Assembly (NCBI RefSeq): GCF_000009625.1
Contig: NC_002678.2
Span: 806,001-870,000, forward strand
Origin: Mesorhizobium japonicum MAFF 303099
GTDB taxonomy: Bacteria; Pseudomonadota; Alphaproteobacteria; Rhizobiales; Rhizobiaceae
Direction of reading: 5' to 3'
Length of the DNA: 64,000 bases
Of this stretch, positions 8,360-17,806 are shown piece by piece; position 1 is the first letter of the stretch, and each line of letters begins with the position of its first letter. The notes beneath the pieces are model-generated. The model made no database searches. It had not been told where the DNA came from and saw nothing but the letters and a program-made list of their open reading frames with translations. A program made the translations under genes and the position numbers.

Positions 8360-10207
8360 TTAGGCGCTTATCGTCGCGGCGGAGCGTGTCGCGGACGGAT
8401 CGGCAGCGCGGATGGGGAGGCTAAAGATGATGGATGCTCCTCCACCCTCGACATTTTTCGCCCAAACCCGGCCATAGTGCGCCTCGACGATGGAACGGCA
8501 GATTGGCAGGCCCATTCCCATTCCATCCGGTTTGGTCGTGTAGAACGCCTCGAAAATGCGTTCCGGATCGCTGAGCCCGCGGCCGCGATCTCGCACTTCG
8601 ACCTCGACGGTTCCGTCATCCTGACCGCGCGATACGATCCGCAAGCTTCGCGCGGTGGTGCTGACGTCCTGCATCGCTTCTATGCCGTTGCGGACAAGGT
8701 TGAGGACGACCTGCTCCATCTGGACGTGATCGGCAGCCGTCGCAGGGAGCTCGGGATCCAGGTCGAGCTCCAGCATGACGCGGCTCGATGCGAGCCTGTC
8801 GCCCATGAGCTCACACACTTCGCGGATCAGAGCATTAAGATCGAGCGGCTGCGGTTCGCCCTCGGTCTTGCTGAACAGAGACCGAATGCGTCCGATCACC
8901 TGCGCCGCGGCGTCGGCGTTTCTGATGATTTTCTGAGCGACCCGGCCGGCGTGATCGAAATTTGGCGGATCCGCAGTCAGCCACCTCTGAAACGCGCCGG
9001 CATTGGCCACGACCGCCTGCAGCGGCTGATTGAGCTCATGTGCGATAGACACCGAGAGTTCAGACAGGCTGGCGGCGCGCAGGGCGCGCGCAAGCCTCTC
9101 GTCCGCCAAACGCAGCGCCTCCTGGGCGCGAACCTGGTCGTCAATGTCGAAGTTGACGCCGTACCAGCGAACGATAGTGCCATCTTCGTCGCGCAGCGGT
9201 TCGAACCGCGAATCGATCCAGCGATATTCGCCGTCCTTCCGGCACAGCCGAGCCTTGTGCTGGAGCGCCTCTCCACGGGCAAACGACTTCTGGAACACGG
9301 CCTTGACGGCCGCGCGATCATCAGGGTGGAACAGTTCCACATGCGATGCGAATTGCCGCGTGCCTCGCGGTTCCTTGGCTGACTCGATACCTGCCCAGTC
9401 GACGAACCGCTTGTTGAAATAGTAGGGCAATCCCGCCGGCGTCATTAGCCAGATCATAGTGGGAACCGTATCGACCAGTAGCCTGAGCTCCCGCTCGCTC
9501 TGCCGGAGCGCGGCTTCCGCTTTTCGCCGGTCGTCGATGTCTTCGGTATGACCATACCAGCCGACAATTCGCCCGCGCTCATCGCGCGAGGCGACACCCG
9601 AGTCGCGAAACCATCGATAGCTGCCATCGAACCGGCGTAAACGCTGCTCCGCGAGCATCGGCTCGCCCGTCTCCACGCTGTGGCGCCATTGCGCCATGCT
9701 CGTATCAACATCGTCTGGATGAACAAATCTCAGCCACCAGGAAAAGTCGTCGGCATCCATGATCTCACGCATCTCCTCGACCGTGACTCCGAGGTAGTCG
9801 AGGACAGCGCTGTTGACGAATCGAAGGCGGCCATCAGGATATGCCGACCATCCGAGACCTGGAATATCCGTGACGTTGGGCCCGGCGCCCTGATAGACGC
9901 GGTCATAAAAACTGATGGTTCTGAAAATCTTGATCACGAGCCACAGCCCAAACGTCGCCGCAACAAATGCCACAAACCTGACGAGGCCGGGTTCGACCGC
10001 GTAGCCCGGCGCCATCAGGATCAATGCGCAAATCAGGCCGCCTGCGGCAGTCGCTGCCAGTCCAGCTTTCCAGCCGAGGCAAATGCACACAGCCGCAATT
10101 GCAACCAGCAGCCCAGATGGCTCGCCGGTAAACAGCGCGAGCAAAACGCTCCCAGTGCCGATCGCCCCGGCGACGACGCGGCGCTGCCTAATTGACCTTA
10201 GCTCCAT
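8360..10207 (-). CDS. Membrane-bound PAS sensor histidine kinase, FixL-like output
   Basis: This 615-residue kinase has four transmembrane helices (about residues 11-94), two PAS domains (about 110-230 and 240-360), a dimerisation/phosphoacceptor helix with the conserved histidine at residue 390 (SIAHELNQPLQAVVANA), and an ATPase domain with N-box NLVRNGIEAM near 503, G1 DRGRGL near 540 and G2 GMGMGLPICRSIVEAHYG near 562. The H-box and kinase core belong to the FixL/DctB-like group. No haem-binding histidine context was recognised in the PAS domains, so oxygen sensing should not be assumed. The response regulator gene lies 129 bases upstream on the same strand, so the two probably form one operon and a cognate pair. 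Confidence 0.92.
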   Translation of the reverse strand: MELRSIRQRRVVAGAIGTGSVLLALFTGEPSGLLVAIAAVCICLGWKAGLAATAAGGLICALILMAPGYAVEPGLVRFVAFVAATFGLWLVIKIFRTISFYDRVYQGAGPNVTDIPGLGWSAYPDGRLRFVNSAVLDYLGVTVEEMREIMDADDFSWWLRFVHPDDVDTSMAQWRHSVETGEPMLAEQRLRRFDGSYRWFRDSGVASRDERGRIVGWYGHTEDIDDRRKAEAALRQSERELRLLVDTVPTMIWLMTPAGLPYYFNKRFVDWAGIESAKEPRGTRQFASHVELFHPDDRAAVKAVFQKSFARGEALQHKARLCRKDGEYRWIDSRFEPLRDEDGTIVRWYGVNFDIDDQVRAQEALRLADERLARALRAASLSELSVSIAHELNQPLQAVVANAGAFQRWLTADPPNFDHAGRVAQKIIRNADAAAQVIGRIRSLFSKTEGEPQPLDLNALIREVCELMGDRLASSRVMLELDLDPELPATAADHVQMEQVVLNLVRNGIEAMQDVSTTARSLRIVSRGQDDGTVEVEVRDRGRGLSDPERIFEAFYTTKPDGMGMGLPICRSIVEAHYGRVWAKNVEGGGASIIFSLPIRAADPSATRSAATISA

Positions 10208-10336
10208 TCGAGACCCTCTCGCGACCGCATCTGCTCGGGTCTCGCGATCCCGGTCCGTTGCAGCCCATTTGTCCGAGGCGTATCGCGTGGGATGCGAACG
10301 AACCCGCTACAGCGGCAGCGCATATTCGAACAGCGT

Positions 10337-10975
10337 TCAACGCATCTCAGCCGGCATCGACTGCCAGGCCCCCAAGAGGTGAGTGAGGGACCTTGCATTC
10401 ATCTTCTTCATCATGTTGCTCCGATGGAGCTTCACGGTGATTTCGCTGATGCCAAGGTCGAATGCAATTTGCTTGTTCATTGCCCCAGCGACCACAAATC
10501 TCAGCACCTCGCGTTCCCGTGGAGTGAGGGTCTCGTAAAGCGCCATGGTTTTGCGCGCCGCGGTCGAGGCCGCCCTGCGCGCTTTGTCAGTAGCGACGGC
10601 TACCGATACCGCGTCAAGGAAGGTCTGGTCGCGCACCGGTTTGGTCAGGAAGTCGACCGCTCCCGTCTTCATCGCTTGCACGCTCATGGCGATGTCGCCA
10701 TGGCCCGTCAGGAACACGACCGGAGTCTGTATTCCCTTCGTCAGGAGAAGATGCTGGAGATCCAGGCCGCTCTGGCCCGGCATGCGCACATCGAGGACAA
10801 AGCAGGCCGGGCGATCCGGTAACTCCGCGTCCAGCACCTCCTGGGTCGAAGAGAACGAAATCGACTCGATGCCCACGGAATTCAGCAATTCCTTGAGGGC
10901 GTCGCGCACCTCTGCGTCATCATCGACCAGAATTGCCATGGGGCATTCCGCGGTTTCTGACTGTGCCACGCCCAT
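10337..10975 (-). CDS. FixJ-family response regulator (REC + LuxR-type HTH)
   Basis: This 212-residue protein has a receiver domain with acidic residues DDD at 18-20, phosphoacceptor Asp62 in FVLDVRMPGQSG, and the conserved Lys in DFLTKP. The C-terminal LuxR/FixJ helix-turn-helix includes LTPREREVLRFVVAG and EITVKLHRSNMMKKM. The ATG at 10975 has GAGGTGAG immediately upstream, which fixes the start. It should be phosphorylated by the kinase encoded next (8360-10207) and then activate transcription. Target genes cannot be read from the window. The importer and the sensor protein at 1-1653 are neighbours but not proven targets. Confidence 0.93.
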   Translation of the reverse strand: MGVAQSETAECPMAILVDDDAEVRDALKELLNSVGIESISFSSTQEVLDAELPDRPACFVLDVRMPGQSGLDLQHLLLTKGIQTPVVFLTGHGDIAMSVQAMKTGAVDFLTKPVRDQTFLDAVSVAVATDKARRAASTAARKTMALYETLTPREREVLRFVVAGAMNKQIAFDLGISEITVKLHRSNMMKKMNARSLTHLLGAWQSMPAEMR

Positions 10976-11475
10976 ATCTCACCTCGGGAGAATCTGCTGG
11001 ACACGAAATTTGCCGCTGTCGCGCACTGTATTATCAGCCGCGCGGCCGCCAGACGTCAACTGTGACCTGCGCTTGGCATCTGCCGTCGGCAACGCGAGCC
11101 GCACTCAGTGTTCATTTTTCCGAACCACCACGCGTGGCGTTACCGTCGGCACCCACCGTAACGGGATTGTGATGAGCCGCGCTACCACGCCAAGGTTTGA
11201 TCGAACCGAGGGGAATCGATGCTCACCCTATGCCTCGGTATAGGTCGGAATGGCGGGGGGCTGGAACTCGATACCTGGAGTGCTTAGTCCAACGCGACAA
11301 CGCTAGCAGCAAACGCCTACGAAGGAGGACTCGGCGGCCGATCGGGGGCGTACACCCGCAATAAACGCGAGGAGGCGTTGCAGAGCTACCCAAGGTGGTA
11401 GGAGGTCAACTACCAGAGGCGCCGGCAGCGGCAAAAAGGGGAAAGTCGAGGACGCGAACCGCGACGTGCCTGTTG
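10976..11475. other. Intergenic, no gene recognised
   Basis: This holds the promoter side of the response regulator gene. Open frames here lack recognisable products. No repeat or terminator stands out. Confidence 0.45.
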
Positions 11476-12120
11476 TCAGGCTCGGGCGCGATCTTGCAGT
11501 TTGAGAACAAGCGGATTGGGTCTCGGCGTCCCGACGAGCGTAAGCGTGTTCGCATCAAAATGGTTGAACGCTTGGTCGCGGCCTTTAATCATTAGGGTGG
11601 TCTGGACGAGATAGCTCCAGCTTCCGTCGTCGTTGAAAGCAATGTCGCAGCGGTAGCTCGTGGTGCGGAATGCTTCGTCAAGGAACTCCGTTGCGTGAAT
11701 GCCGTACCGCGTGTCACCGCGTGTGGCGGTAACCGAAAACTTGGTGTCACTCGGGTTCGCCCACCCGGAGGCGAGCAAGACCAGACCGCGCGGGATCGTC
11801 ACACTTTGCATGATCAGACCCGTTGCAGGCTCCCATAGCCAGTAGCCGACCTGGTCATGCAGGGTTATCGCCTCTCCAGGCGTGTTGATGTGACTGTGAT
11901 AGCGCAAGCCGTAGAGCAGCTGCGGTCCGTTCGTCTGCGGGTCGATGGCATCCATGCGAATACGCTCGCGAAACACGCGCCGCTCCGGCCCGTTCTCTTT
12001 GGGGCTGACGTCCACGCCCTTGTCCGACTGCCAGACACCGGCCAACCGCCGCAAGGGACCCAAATTTGCAAGGTCGTCCGGTGCGACGTTGCTCGGCTCA
12101 GTGAAAATGTCTTGGGCCAT
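11476..12120 (-). CDS. Nitrobindin/THAP4-like haem-binding beta-barrel protein
   Basis: The predicted product is about 214 residues. The segment LGPLRRLAGVWQSDKGVDV near the N-terminus corresponds to the Gly-x-Trp entry strand of the nitrobindin/FABP-like ten-stranded barrel. It is followed by alternating beta-strand sequence (LLYGLRYHSHI, QVGYWLWEPATGLIMQSVTIPRG) and a late strand with SWSYLVQTTLMIKG. Proteins of this family bind haem or hydrophobic ligands in the cytoplasm. The distal residues cannot be assigned with confidence. The ATG at 12120 is preferred by homology; a GTG at 12126 is also possible and neither has a strong ribosome binding site. It stands alone, with no operon partner. 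Confidence 0.7.
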   Translation of the reverse strand: MAQDIFTEPSNVAPDDLANLGPLRRLAGVWQSDKGVDVSPKENGPERRVFRERIRMDAIDPQTNGPQLLYGLRYHSHINTPGEAITLHDQVGYWLWEPATGLIMQSVTIPRGLVLLASGWANPSDTKFSVTATRGDTRYGIHATEFLDEAFRTTSYRCDIAFNDDGSWSYLVQTTLMIKGRDQAFNHFDANTLTLVGTPRPNPLVLKLQDRARA

Positions 12121-12857
12121 TACCACGCGAGCTGCTCCAACGTAATTGACGCGGCACTTGCACCGGCCATACCGAATCGCAAAGCCCGGTTCAGGGAGTT
12201 TTCAACCGGCGATACGCTGTCTGAATATAGCAACGTTTTCGGATGGCCAGGCTTGGTCACAGGGCATCGAGCCCGCCTGCAACTGAGCAGGATACGGTCG
12301 ATGCTTACTTGTCCATGGTGCCACAAGTCGAGACTATGGCGGGTATTGAGCATTGCGTCGCGGTCCCTCTGCCCGAAAAGATCGCGAATGTCGTTGCTGG
12401 CGCTCGTATTCAATTTCTTTGCCTTTCTCATCGGCTTACCTGCGACCCGCAGGTTCTCCCACGTCGTCAAACTTTCCGGCTCGGAGGTTACGGTCCATGA
12501 GACGCCTCCAGCGATAGCTTGTCCTAGCCGCATACTGCGCCGCGTCGGGCTTCATGACCATCGAACGGATGCGTCGGTGATGCCATTCTCAGGTCTATGG
12601 CAGATCCTCCGGGAGCTTGAGTGACCCTGCGCAAAACGTAAGGAGGTCGGCTCTATCCAAGCGAAAGGCGGCTGTGCTTCTTGCCTGTCGGCGCTACACC
12701 AGCACGTGGGATATCCTGTTCTTCGCTACTGGCCGTCCATGGCCTTGATTCAGTCGACTGCGCGTGCGCCCACAACATAGCGTTCTCATGGCTCTTATCG
12801 GCGCTGGCCGATCGAGCAAATTCGAAGCGCGGGCCTATCAGACCGACGGAGAGACTA
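12121..12857. other. Intergenic, no gene recognised
   Basis: An open frame on the minus strand (12120-12533) overlaps the start of the barrel protein and has no recognisable domain. A strong Shine-Dalgarno-like AAGGAGGT near 12642 is not followed by a start codon at usable spacing. The 3' part should hold the hydrolase promoter. Confidence 0.45.
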
Positions 12858-13664
12858 ATGTCCAAGACCATCATGCTGATCCACGGCGCCTGGCTGAACG
12901 CCCACTGCTGGGAAGGCTTCAAGGCTCGTTACGAAGCCAGAGACTACAACGTCATCGCCCCGGCCTGGCCATTTGACGACCGATCTCCAAGCGAGCTGCG
13001 TGCCTCCCCGAATCCCGCCCTCGCCCAGGTCGGTATCAACGAGCTCATCAATCACTACGATCGGCTCATCCGCGCGTTGCCCGAGCCACCAATCCTGATC
13101 GGCCACTCGTTTGGCGGTACCGTGATGCAGCATCTGCTTGACCGCGGGCTCGGCGTGGCCGGCGTAGCCATCGACCCCGCGCCGACTTCCGGCGTACTGG
13201 TCGGGTGGCAGACCATCAAGTCGACCTTCCCCGTGTTCTTTTCCTGGCGGAGCTGGCGCCGCGTCATGACCATGTCGCGGAAGTTTTTCAGCACGCGCTT
13301 CGCACAGACCTTACCGGCAGCGCAGGTCAACACGATGTACGACCGCTACATCGTCCCCACGCCAGGGAAGATCTACTGGGACGGCCTGGTTTCGGCCGCA
13401 GGGAAGATCCGTTGGGACAACCCCAATCGCGCACCTCTTCTGCTCATCGGCGGTGGCATCGACATGATTGCCCAGGCCAAGATGACAAAAGCCATTTTCG
13501 AGAAGCAGAAGCAGGCGCCGTCGAAGACCGAACTCAAGATATATCCCAACCGCTCGCACTGGACCTGTCTTCAGCCGGGCTGGGAGGAAGTCGCGGACTT
13601 CGCACTCGACTGGGCCGCTAGAAACGCCCGCGCCCTCAAGAACGTACCGGTGTACGCAGCCTAG
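12858..13664 (+). CDS. Alpha/beta hydrolase
   Basis: This 268-residue cytoplasmic hydrolase has the oxyanion-hole start TIMLIHGAWLNAHCW at the N-terminus, the nucleophile elbow GHSFGG near residue 83, a probable acid Asp in GGGIDMIA, and the catalytic His in YPNRSHWT near the C-terminus. The catalytic triad therefore appears complete. The ATG at 12858 follows GGAGAG at five bases and directly precedes the first beta-strand. A longer in-frame extension to 12681 has no support. The substrate is unknown; the family includes esterases, epoxide hydrolases and lactonases. It is apparently monocistronic. Confidence 0.88.
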   Translation: MSKTIMLIHGAWLNAHCWEGFKARYEARDYNVIAPAWPFDDRSPSELRASPNPALAQVGINELINHYDRLIRALPEPPILIGHSFGGTVMQHLLDRGLGVAGVAIDPAPTSGVLVGWQTIKSTFPVFFSWRSWRRVMTMSRKFFSTRFAQTLPAAQVNTMYDRYIVPTPGKIYWDGLVSAAGKIRWDNPNRAPLLLIGGGIDMIAQAKMTKAIFEKQKQAPSKTELKIYPNRSHWTCLQPGWEEVADFALDWAARNARALKNVPVYAA

Positions 13665-13898
13665 CCGCTCGGACCATCAGCAGGTCATGATCGCCGATGG
13701 ACTCTCCCAAGGTTCATCAATCCAGGATTTTCGTAGAACGCCACGCGTAGTGAATCCGGTGTCGGCTTATTAACGCGCGCGCCATTTCGATCAAGCGCCG
13801 CAATAACCCGAAGTCTAAACGCGGGCATGTCATCTGGGGTGCGCTGGACGTTGTCAGGACGGCTACAGCGCCTATTAGCGTGGAAGAGCGCTCTTGGT

Positions 13899-14090
13899 AT
13901 GGCGAGCATTTCCGTGGATTGGCGCGAAAATCTCATACCGAACCACAAGGCTGAGATCGCGCGGCTGCGCGAAGAGATCGAATTCGAGCGGACCAACCCG
14001 CAGGAACTTTCGGAAGAAATAATATCCGACAATCTCAGGGTGATCGCGACGCTTGAGGCGATAAAAGCGTGCACAGAAGCCAGCGACTAA
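13899..14090 (+). CDS. Small hypothetical protein (63 aa), charged helical
   Basis: From the ATG at 13899 the frame encodes 63 residues, mostly a charged helix (KAEIARLREEIEFERTNPQ then LRVIATLEAIKAC). Short coiled-coil-like proteins of this sort are common in Rhizobiales, but I cannot name the family. A start at 13827 would add 24 residues of less protein-like sequence. The ribosome binding site is weak (GGAAGAG about ten bases upstream). It is not in an obvious operon. Confidence 0.45.
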   Translation: MASISVDWRENLIPNHKAEIARLREEIEFERTNPQELSEEIISDNLRVIATLEAIKACTEASD

Positions 14091-14236
14091 ACCAGCATCG
14101 CCGACCCCCTATGAAACAGGCCGGCGACATTTCAGTTCGGCTATTCCTTCCGACCGTCAATCGCCTTCTGGTGACGCTTGCGGTCGCTTTCGCCACGCCG
14201 CTTCGTGCGCATACCGGATCGCGTCGGCCAAGCCGC

Positions 14237-15850
14237 TCAGTGCGCGCCGCCGGCTTCAATATGGCCGGGTTTCTTCAGAAGCAGAGTGGCCGCGAGCGCG
14301 ATCACCAGGGCAACCCCGAGCAGGAAGAAAGTGTCGCTGAAAGCCATAATGAAGGCCTGCTGCCTCACTCTCAGCGCAATCGCGATCACCCCTTTCTGTG
14401 CGGCGAGCACGTGATCACTGACTCCATGCGACAGGAAATAGGCGGTGAGCTTCGCGATGCGGGAACGCGTTGCCTCTTCGAACAATGAGATCGACTGCAC
14501 CAGCACGTTCGAATGATACTGCTGGCGCTTGGTCAGGAAGGTCTGCAGCAGCGCGATGCCGACGGCGCCGCCGAGGTTGCGGATCATGTTGAACAAAGAC
14601 GATGCCGAGCCGGCGTTCTCCTGCTCGATGCCCGATACTGCGATCGCCGAGAGCGGTGCGAAAACCAGGGCCTGGCCGATCGCCCGCACAATGTTCGGCC
14701 AGAACAATTGGTCACTGGCGTAGCCGGCGGTCATGTGCACGTTCATGAAATTCGAGGCGGCGAAGAGTGCGAAGCCGGTCACAATCACAAGGCGCACGTC
14801 GAAGCGCTGCATCAGGTAGGGAACCAGCGGGATCAGCAACAGCTGCGGCAGGCCGGTCCATGCGAGCACCAAGCCGATCTGCTCGGCATTGTAACCTTGG
14901 ATCCGCGCGAGATACACCGGGAGGATGAAGACCGAGCCGTAGAGCGCCGTCCCCAGCATGAAATTGGCCAGGATGCCGAAGCCGAAATTGCGACGCAGGA
15001 GCAGCCTCAGGTTGAGCAGCGGATGGCTCGATGTGAGTTCGATCCAGACGAACAGCGAGAGCGACACGGCCGCGACGATTGCCAGCCGCAGGACGAAAAG
15101 CGAGCCGAACCAGTCGTTCTTGTTGCCTTCCTCGAGCACCGTCTGCAGCGCGGCGAGGCCGATGGCCATGGTCGCGATTCCGGGCCAGTCGCCCTCGCCG
15201 AGCAAGGCGAGCCGCATCGGCTGGCGGTCGAGCGAGAACCACAGCATGCCGACCATCAGCGCGCCGGGCACGATGTTGACGTAGAAGATATACTGCCAGC
15301 CCCAGTTCTCGGTGAGGTAGCCGCCGATCGTCGGGCCTATCGCTGGCGCGAAGGTTGCTGACATTGCGAAGAGCGCCAGTCCGATCGGCTGTCTCGCCTT
15401 GGGTAGCAGGGTGATAACGATGGTGAAGGCCATCGGGATGAGCACGCCGCCAGTGAAACCCTGGATGGCCCTCAAGACGATCATCTGCCCGAGGTTGGCG
15501 GCGAAGGCACAAGCCACTGAAAAGGCGAGGAATAGTACTGCGTTGGCGATGAGATAGTTGCGCAGCGAGAAGACCTGGGACAGCCATCCCGTCAGCGGGA
15601 TTACCACGATCTCCGCGATGAGATAGGCGGTCGAGATCCAGCCGCCATCGTCGATGCCGGCTCCGATGGCGCCCTGGATGTCGGCCAGCGAGGCGTTGAC
15701 GATCTGAATGTTCAGCACAGCCATGAAAGCGCCGAGGGAGGAGCCGACCACCGCCACCCAGACGCGCGGTGAAGCGGCAGTGCCAGCACTTCCGGTCTCG
15801 TTCCGGGCAGGTCGAGCCGGAGCCGGCATGGATGACGCGATGCTTGTCAT
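14237..15850 (-). CDS. emrB: MFS drug efflux transporter, DHA2 (EmrB/QacA) family
   Basis: This 537-residue protein has about fourteen predicted transmembrane helices. The DHA2 features are the start WVAVVGSSLGAFMAVLNIQIVNASLADIQGAIG, the segment WISTAYLIAEIVVIPLTGWL and the motif C-like region RAIQGFTGGVLIPMAF. It should export drugs or phenolics by proton antiport. The membrane-fusion protein gene lies directly upstream on the same strand with 12 bases between, so the two form an EmrAB-type pump that needs a TolC-like outer-membrane channel encoded elsewhere. The last residues (KKPGHIEAGGAH) are a cytoplasmic tail. No dedicated regulator adjoins the pair. Confidence 0.93.
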   Translation of the reverse strand: MTSIASSMPAPARPARNETGSAGTAASPRVWVAVVGSSLGAFMAVLNIQIVNASLADIQGAIGAGIDDGGWISTAYLIAEIVVIPLTGWLSQVFSLRNYLIANAVLFLAFSVACAFAANLGQMIVLRAIQGFTGGVLIPMAFTIVITLLPKARQPIGLALFAMSATFAPAIGPTIGGYLTENWGWQYIFYVNIVPGALMVGMLWFSLDRQPMRLALLGEGDWPGIATMAIGLAALQTVLEEGNKNDWFGSLFVLRLAIVAAVSLSLFVWIELTSSHPLLNLRLLLRRNFGFGILANFMLGTALYGSVFILPVYLARIQGYNAEQIGLVLAWTGLPQLLLIPLVPYLMQRFDVRLVIVTGFALFAASNFMNVHMTAGYASDQLFWPNIVRAIGQALVFAPLSAIAVSGIEQENAGSASSLFNMIRNLGGAVGIALLQTFLTKRQQYHSNVLVQSISLFEEATRSRIAKLTAYFLSHGVSDHVLAAQKGVIAIALRVRQQAFIMAFSDTFFLLGVALVIALAATLLLKKPGHIEAGGAH

Positions 15851-15862
15851 GGCTGCTAATGC

Positions 15863-17116
15863 CTACTCGGCGCGCTTCGTCGCGGCCTCGGTGTTCCAAT
15901 TGATGGATAGCGTGGCGGGCCGTGCGGACAGGCCATCCGCGGCAAGCACCGTTGCCTTGGTGTCGATGGTCGGTTCGACCGACATGCCGGCCCTTAGCAG
16001 GCCACCGAGCTCCTGGTCCTCGATCATTATCTTCACGGGGATGCGCTGCACGATCTTGGTAAAATTGCCGGTCGCATTGTCGGGCGGCAGGAGTGCGAAT
16101 TCGAGACCGCTTGCCGGGGACAAGCTGTCGACGTGGCCCTCAAGCTCGACGCCAGGAAAGCCGTCGATGGCAACACGCACCGGCTGACCGCCGCGAACAT
16201 AAGTGAGCTGTGTCTCCTTGAAATTGGCAACCACATAAACGGCATTCTGCGGCACCACCGCCATCAGCTGAGTGCCGGCTCCGACATATTGGCCAATCCT
16301 CAGCGTACGCGCGCCGACTGTACCGTCGACCGGCGCAGTGATAGTTGCATAGGAGAGATTGAGCCTAGCCTGCTCGCCGGCGGCCTGCGCACGGTCCACC
16401 TGAGCAAGCGCCTTGTCGCGTTCGGTAGCGAGAACATCGATCCTGACCTCAGCCGCAACGACCGCAGCTTGGTCGCGCGCCAGCCCTGCTGCTAGCTGGT
16501 CTGCCCCGGCGCGGCTGGCCTCGGCCTTCTGCGTTGTTCCAGTGCCACTCTTGGCCAGCGTGGCGTAACGGTCGGCGTCAACCGCGGCGAACCTCAGCGA
16601 GGCCTGAGTTGCAGCGACTGTTGCCCTCGCCTGCTCAATCAGCGCCCGCTGCAGCACGATCTGAGCGTCGAGATTTCGGACGGTCGCCTCGGCGGCCCGC
16701 ATGTCGGCTTGGGCCTGATCGAGCGCGGCGCGGAAGTCGCGGTCGTCGATGCGCGCCAGGACCTGCCCCACCGTAACCTTCTGGTTGTCGCGGACCAACA
16801 CCTCGGCGATGTAACCCGAGACCTTTGGTGCAATTGTCGTCGAATCAGCCTTCACATAGGCGTCATCGGTCGATTCCAGATATCGACCTGTCGTCCAGTA
16901 ATCATGCCCGTAGTAGGCGGCCGCGGCGGTGCCCGCCAGAACCACGACTGCGGCAAGGACACGCTTGAAGTTCCGGCGCCCGGTCGGCGGTACCGGTACG
17001 ATTTCATTCGAGGTCACCGGCGTCAGAAGCGGCAAAGGGGCCGACACTGGCGATCGGAGCTCGCCGCTCGCCGCAGCGCTGGAGATGGCTTCAGGGTCGA
17101 GAAGATGCTTCGTCAT
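15863..17116 (-). CDS. emrA: HlyD/EmrA-family membrane fusion protein
   Basis: The 417-residue product has one N-terminal transmembrane helix (VLAAVVVLAGTAAAAYYG, about residues 50-68). It is followed by the hallmark ESTDDAYVKADSTTIAPKVSGYI, the lipoyl half-motif VTVGQVLARIDDRDF, a long alpha-helical hairpin rich in Ala/Gln, and the second lipoyl and beta-barrel part (ATITAPVDGTVGARTL, RIGQYVGAG). The ATG at 17116 (MTKHLLDP) is chosen over an upstream extension to 17203 that reads as non-protein-like Arg-rich sequence. It bridges the inner-membrane EmrB-like transporter encoded next to an outer-membrane channel. Confidence 0.92.
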   Translation of the reverse strand: MTKHLLDPEAISSAAASGELRSPVSAPLPLLTPVTSNEIVPVPPTGRRNFKRVLAAVVVLAGTAAAAYYGHDYWTTGRYLESTDDAYVKADSTTIAPKVSGYIAEVLVRDNQKVTVGQVLARIDDRDFRAALDQAQADMRAAEATVRNLDAQIVLQRALIEQARATVAATQASLRFAAVDADRYATLAKSGTGTTQKAEASRAGADQLAAGLARDQAAVVAAEVRIDVLATERDKALAQVDRAQAAGEQARLNLSYATITAPVDGTVGARTLRIGQYVGAGTQLMAVVPQNAVYVVANFKETQLTYVRGGQPVRVAIDGFPGVELEGHVDSLSPASGLEFALLPPDNATGNFTKIVQRIPVKIMIEDQELGGLLRAGMSVEPTIDTKATVLAADGLSARPATLSINWNTEAATKRAE

Positions 17117-17266
17117 TGCCGACGCTCGCTTTGCAAGTTTTTCGATACGCACTCGGTGTCGCCCATCGCTGCACAGCCTCCGCAGGCAGACCCTGGGCCG
17201 CATGTCGTGAAGCTCAGGCTGGTAGCGTGGATCGAAGGTCGTCCTCAGACGATCGCACGAGTTGCG

Positions 17267-17485
17267 CTATGCGAGACCAGGTTCGCATGCCGCAATTTCC
17301 TCTCCGCTTGACGCATCTCCCGATGCGACAGGAGCTTGGTAGTAGTCGGCCGGCGCGGCGAGCTCTGTTCGAATCGCGACGGTGCGTGGGGACGTTCCCT
17401 CCCCTGCCGTCCGCAGAAATTCCGGCCGCAATCCATCGCCGCGCTGAGCAGCAATTCGATGCAATGCCTGCAGCAGAGGTAGCAT
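17267..17485 (-). CDS. Small hypothetical protein (72 aa)
   Basis: The ATG at 17485 is preceded by AAAGGAG at good spacing, a better ribosome binding site than many neighbours have. The product has no membrane segment and no recognisable domain. It lies 151 bases upstream of the emrA-like gene on the same strand, so it could be a leader ORF for the efflux operon or an independent small protein. Translation is inferred only from the ribosome binding site. Confidence 0.4.
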   Translation of the reverse strand: MLPLLQALHRIAAQRGDGLRPEFLRTAGEGTSPRTVAIRTELAAPADYYQAPVASGDASSGEEIAACEPGLA

Positions 17486-17618
17486 GATAGAGACTCCTTT
17501 AGATCGGGTGTTATGCGTGGTGCGGCTGCCCGGTCATCGCCGAGTCGGCGACTTCAAGATCGCTTCGAAGGTCGCACCCGGTAAATGCTGTCGACAGAGA
17601 GACTTGCCTATGACGAGC

Positions 17619-17777
17619 CTAGCGGCGAGGGTTGCGCAAGAGCGGCAGCACCCGCTTCGATTCGACCAAGATGGCGCGCCGAGTGTCGCGCATTTGGTGA
17701 TGTTCTGGCCTGTAGCGAGGTGCCACGAACTGGCGAAGTGCCGCCAAGCATTTTGCGAGTAGAGCAGAAAGTTCCAT
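17619..17777 (-). CDS. Small hypothetical protein (52 aa), paralogue of 2328-2555
   Basis: The frame contains RQFVAPRYRPEHHQMRDTRRA, which matches the centre of the 75-residue ORF at 2328-2555. It begins 29 bases downstream of the histidine kinase stop on the same strand. The ribosome binding site is weak. A longer start at 17843 would overlap the kinase end. Presence of the shared motif supports coding or a shared ancestral element. Confidence 0.35.
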   Translation of the reverse strand: MELSALLAKCLAALRQFVAPRYRPEHHQMRDTRRAILVESKRVLPLLRNPRR

Positions 17778-17806
17778 CGTTGCATTCCATCTTGGCTGGT
17801 TTGAAT

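Noticed and set aside
8360..10207. Naming the kinase FixL
   Set aside because: The kinase core is similar, but no haem-binding residues were recognised in the PAS domains, so oxygen sensing is not supported.
12120..12533. Minus-strand frame of 137 codons before the barrel protein
   Set aside because: It overlaps the start of the barrel gene, has no recognisable domain and no good ribosome binding site.
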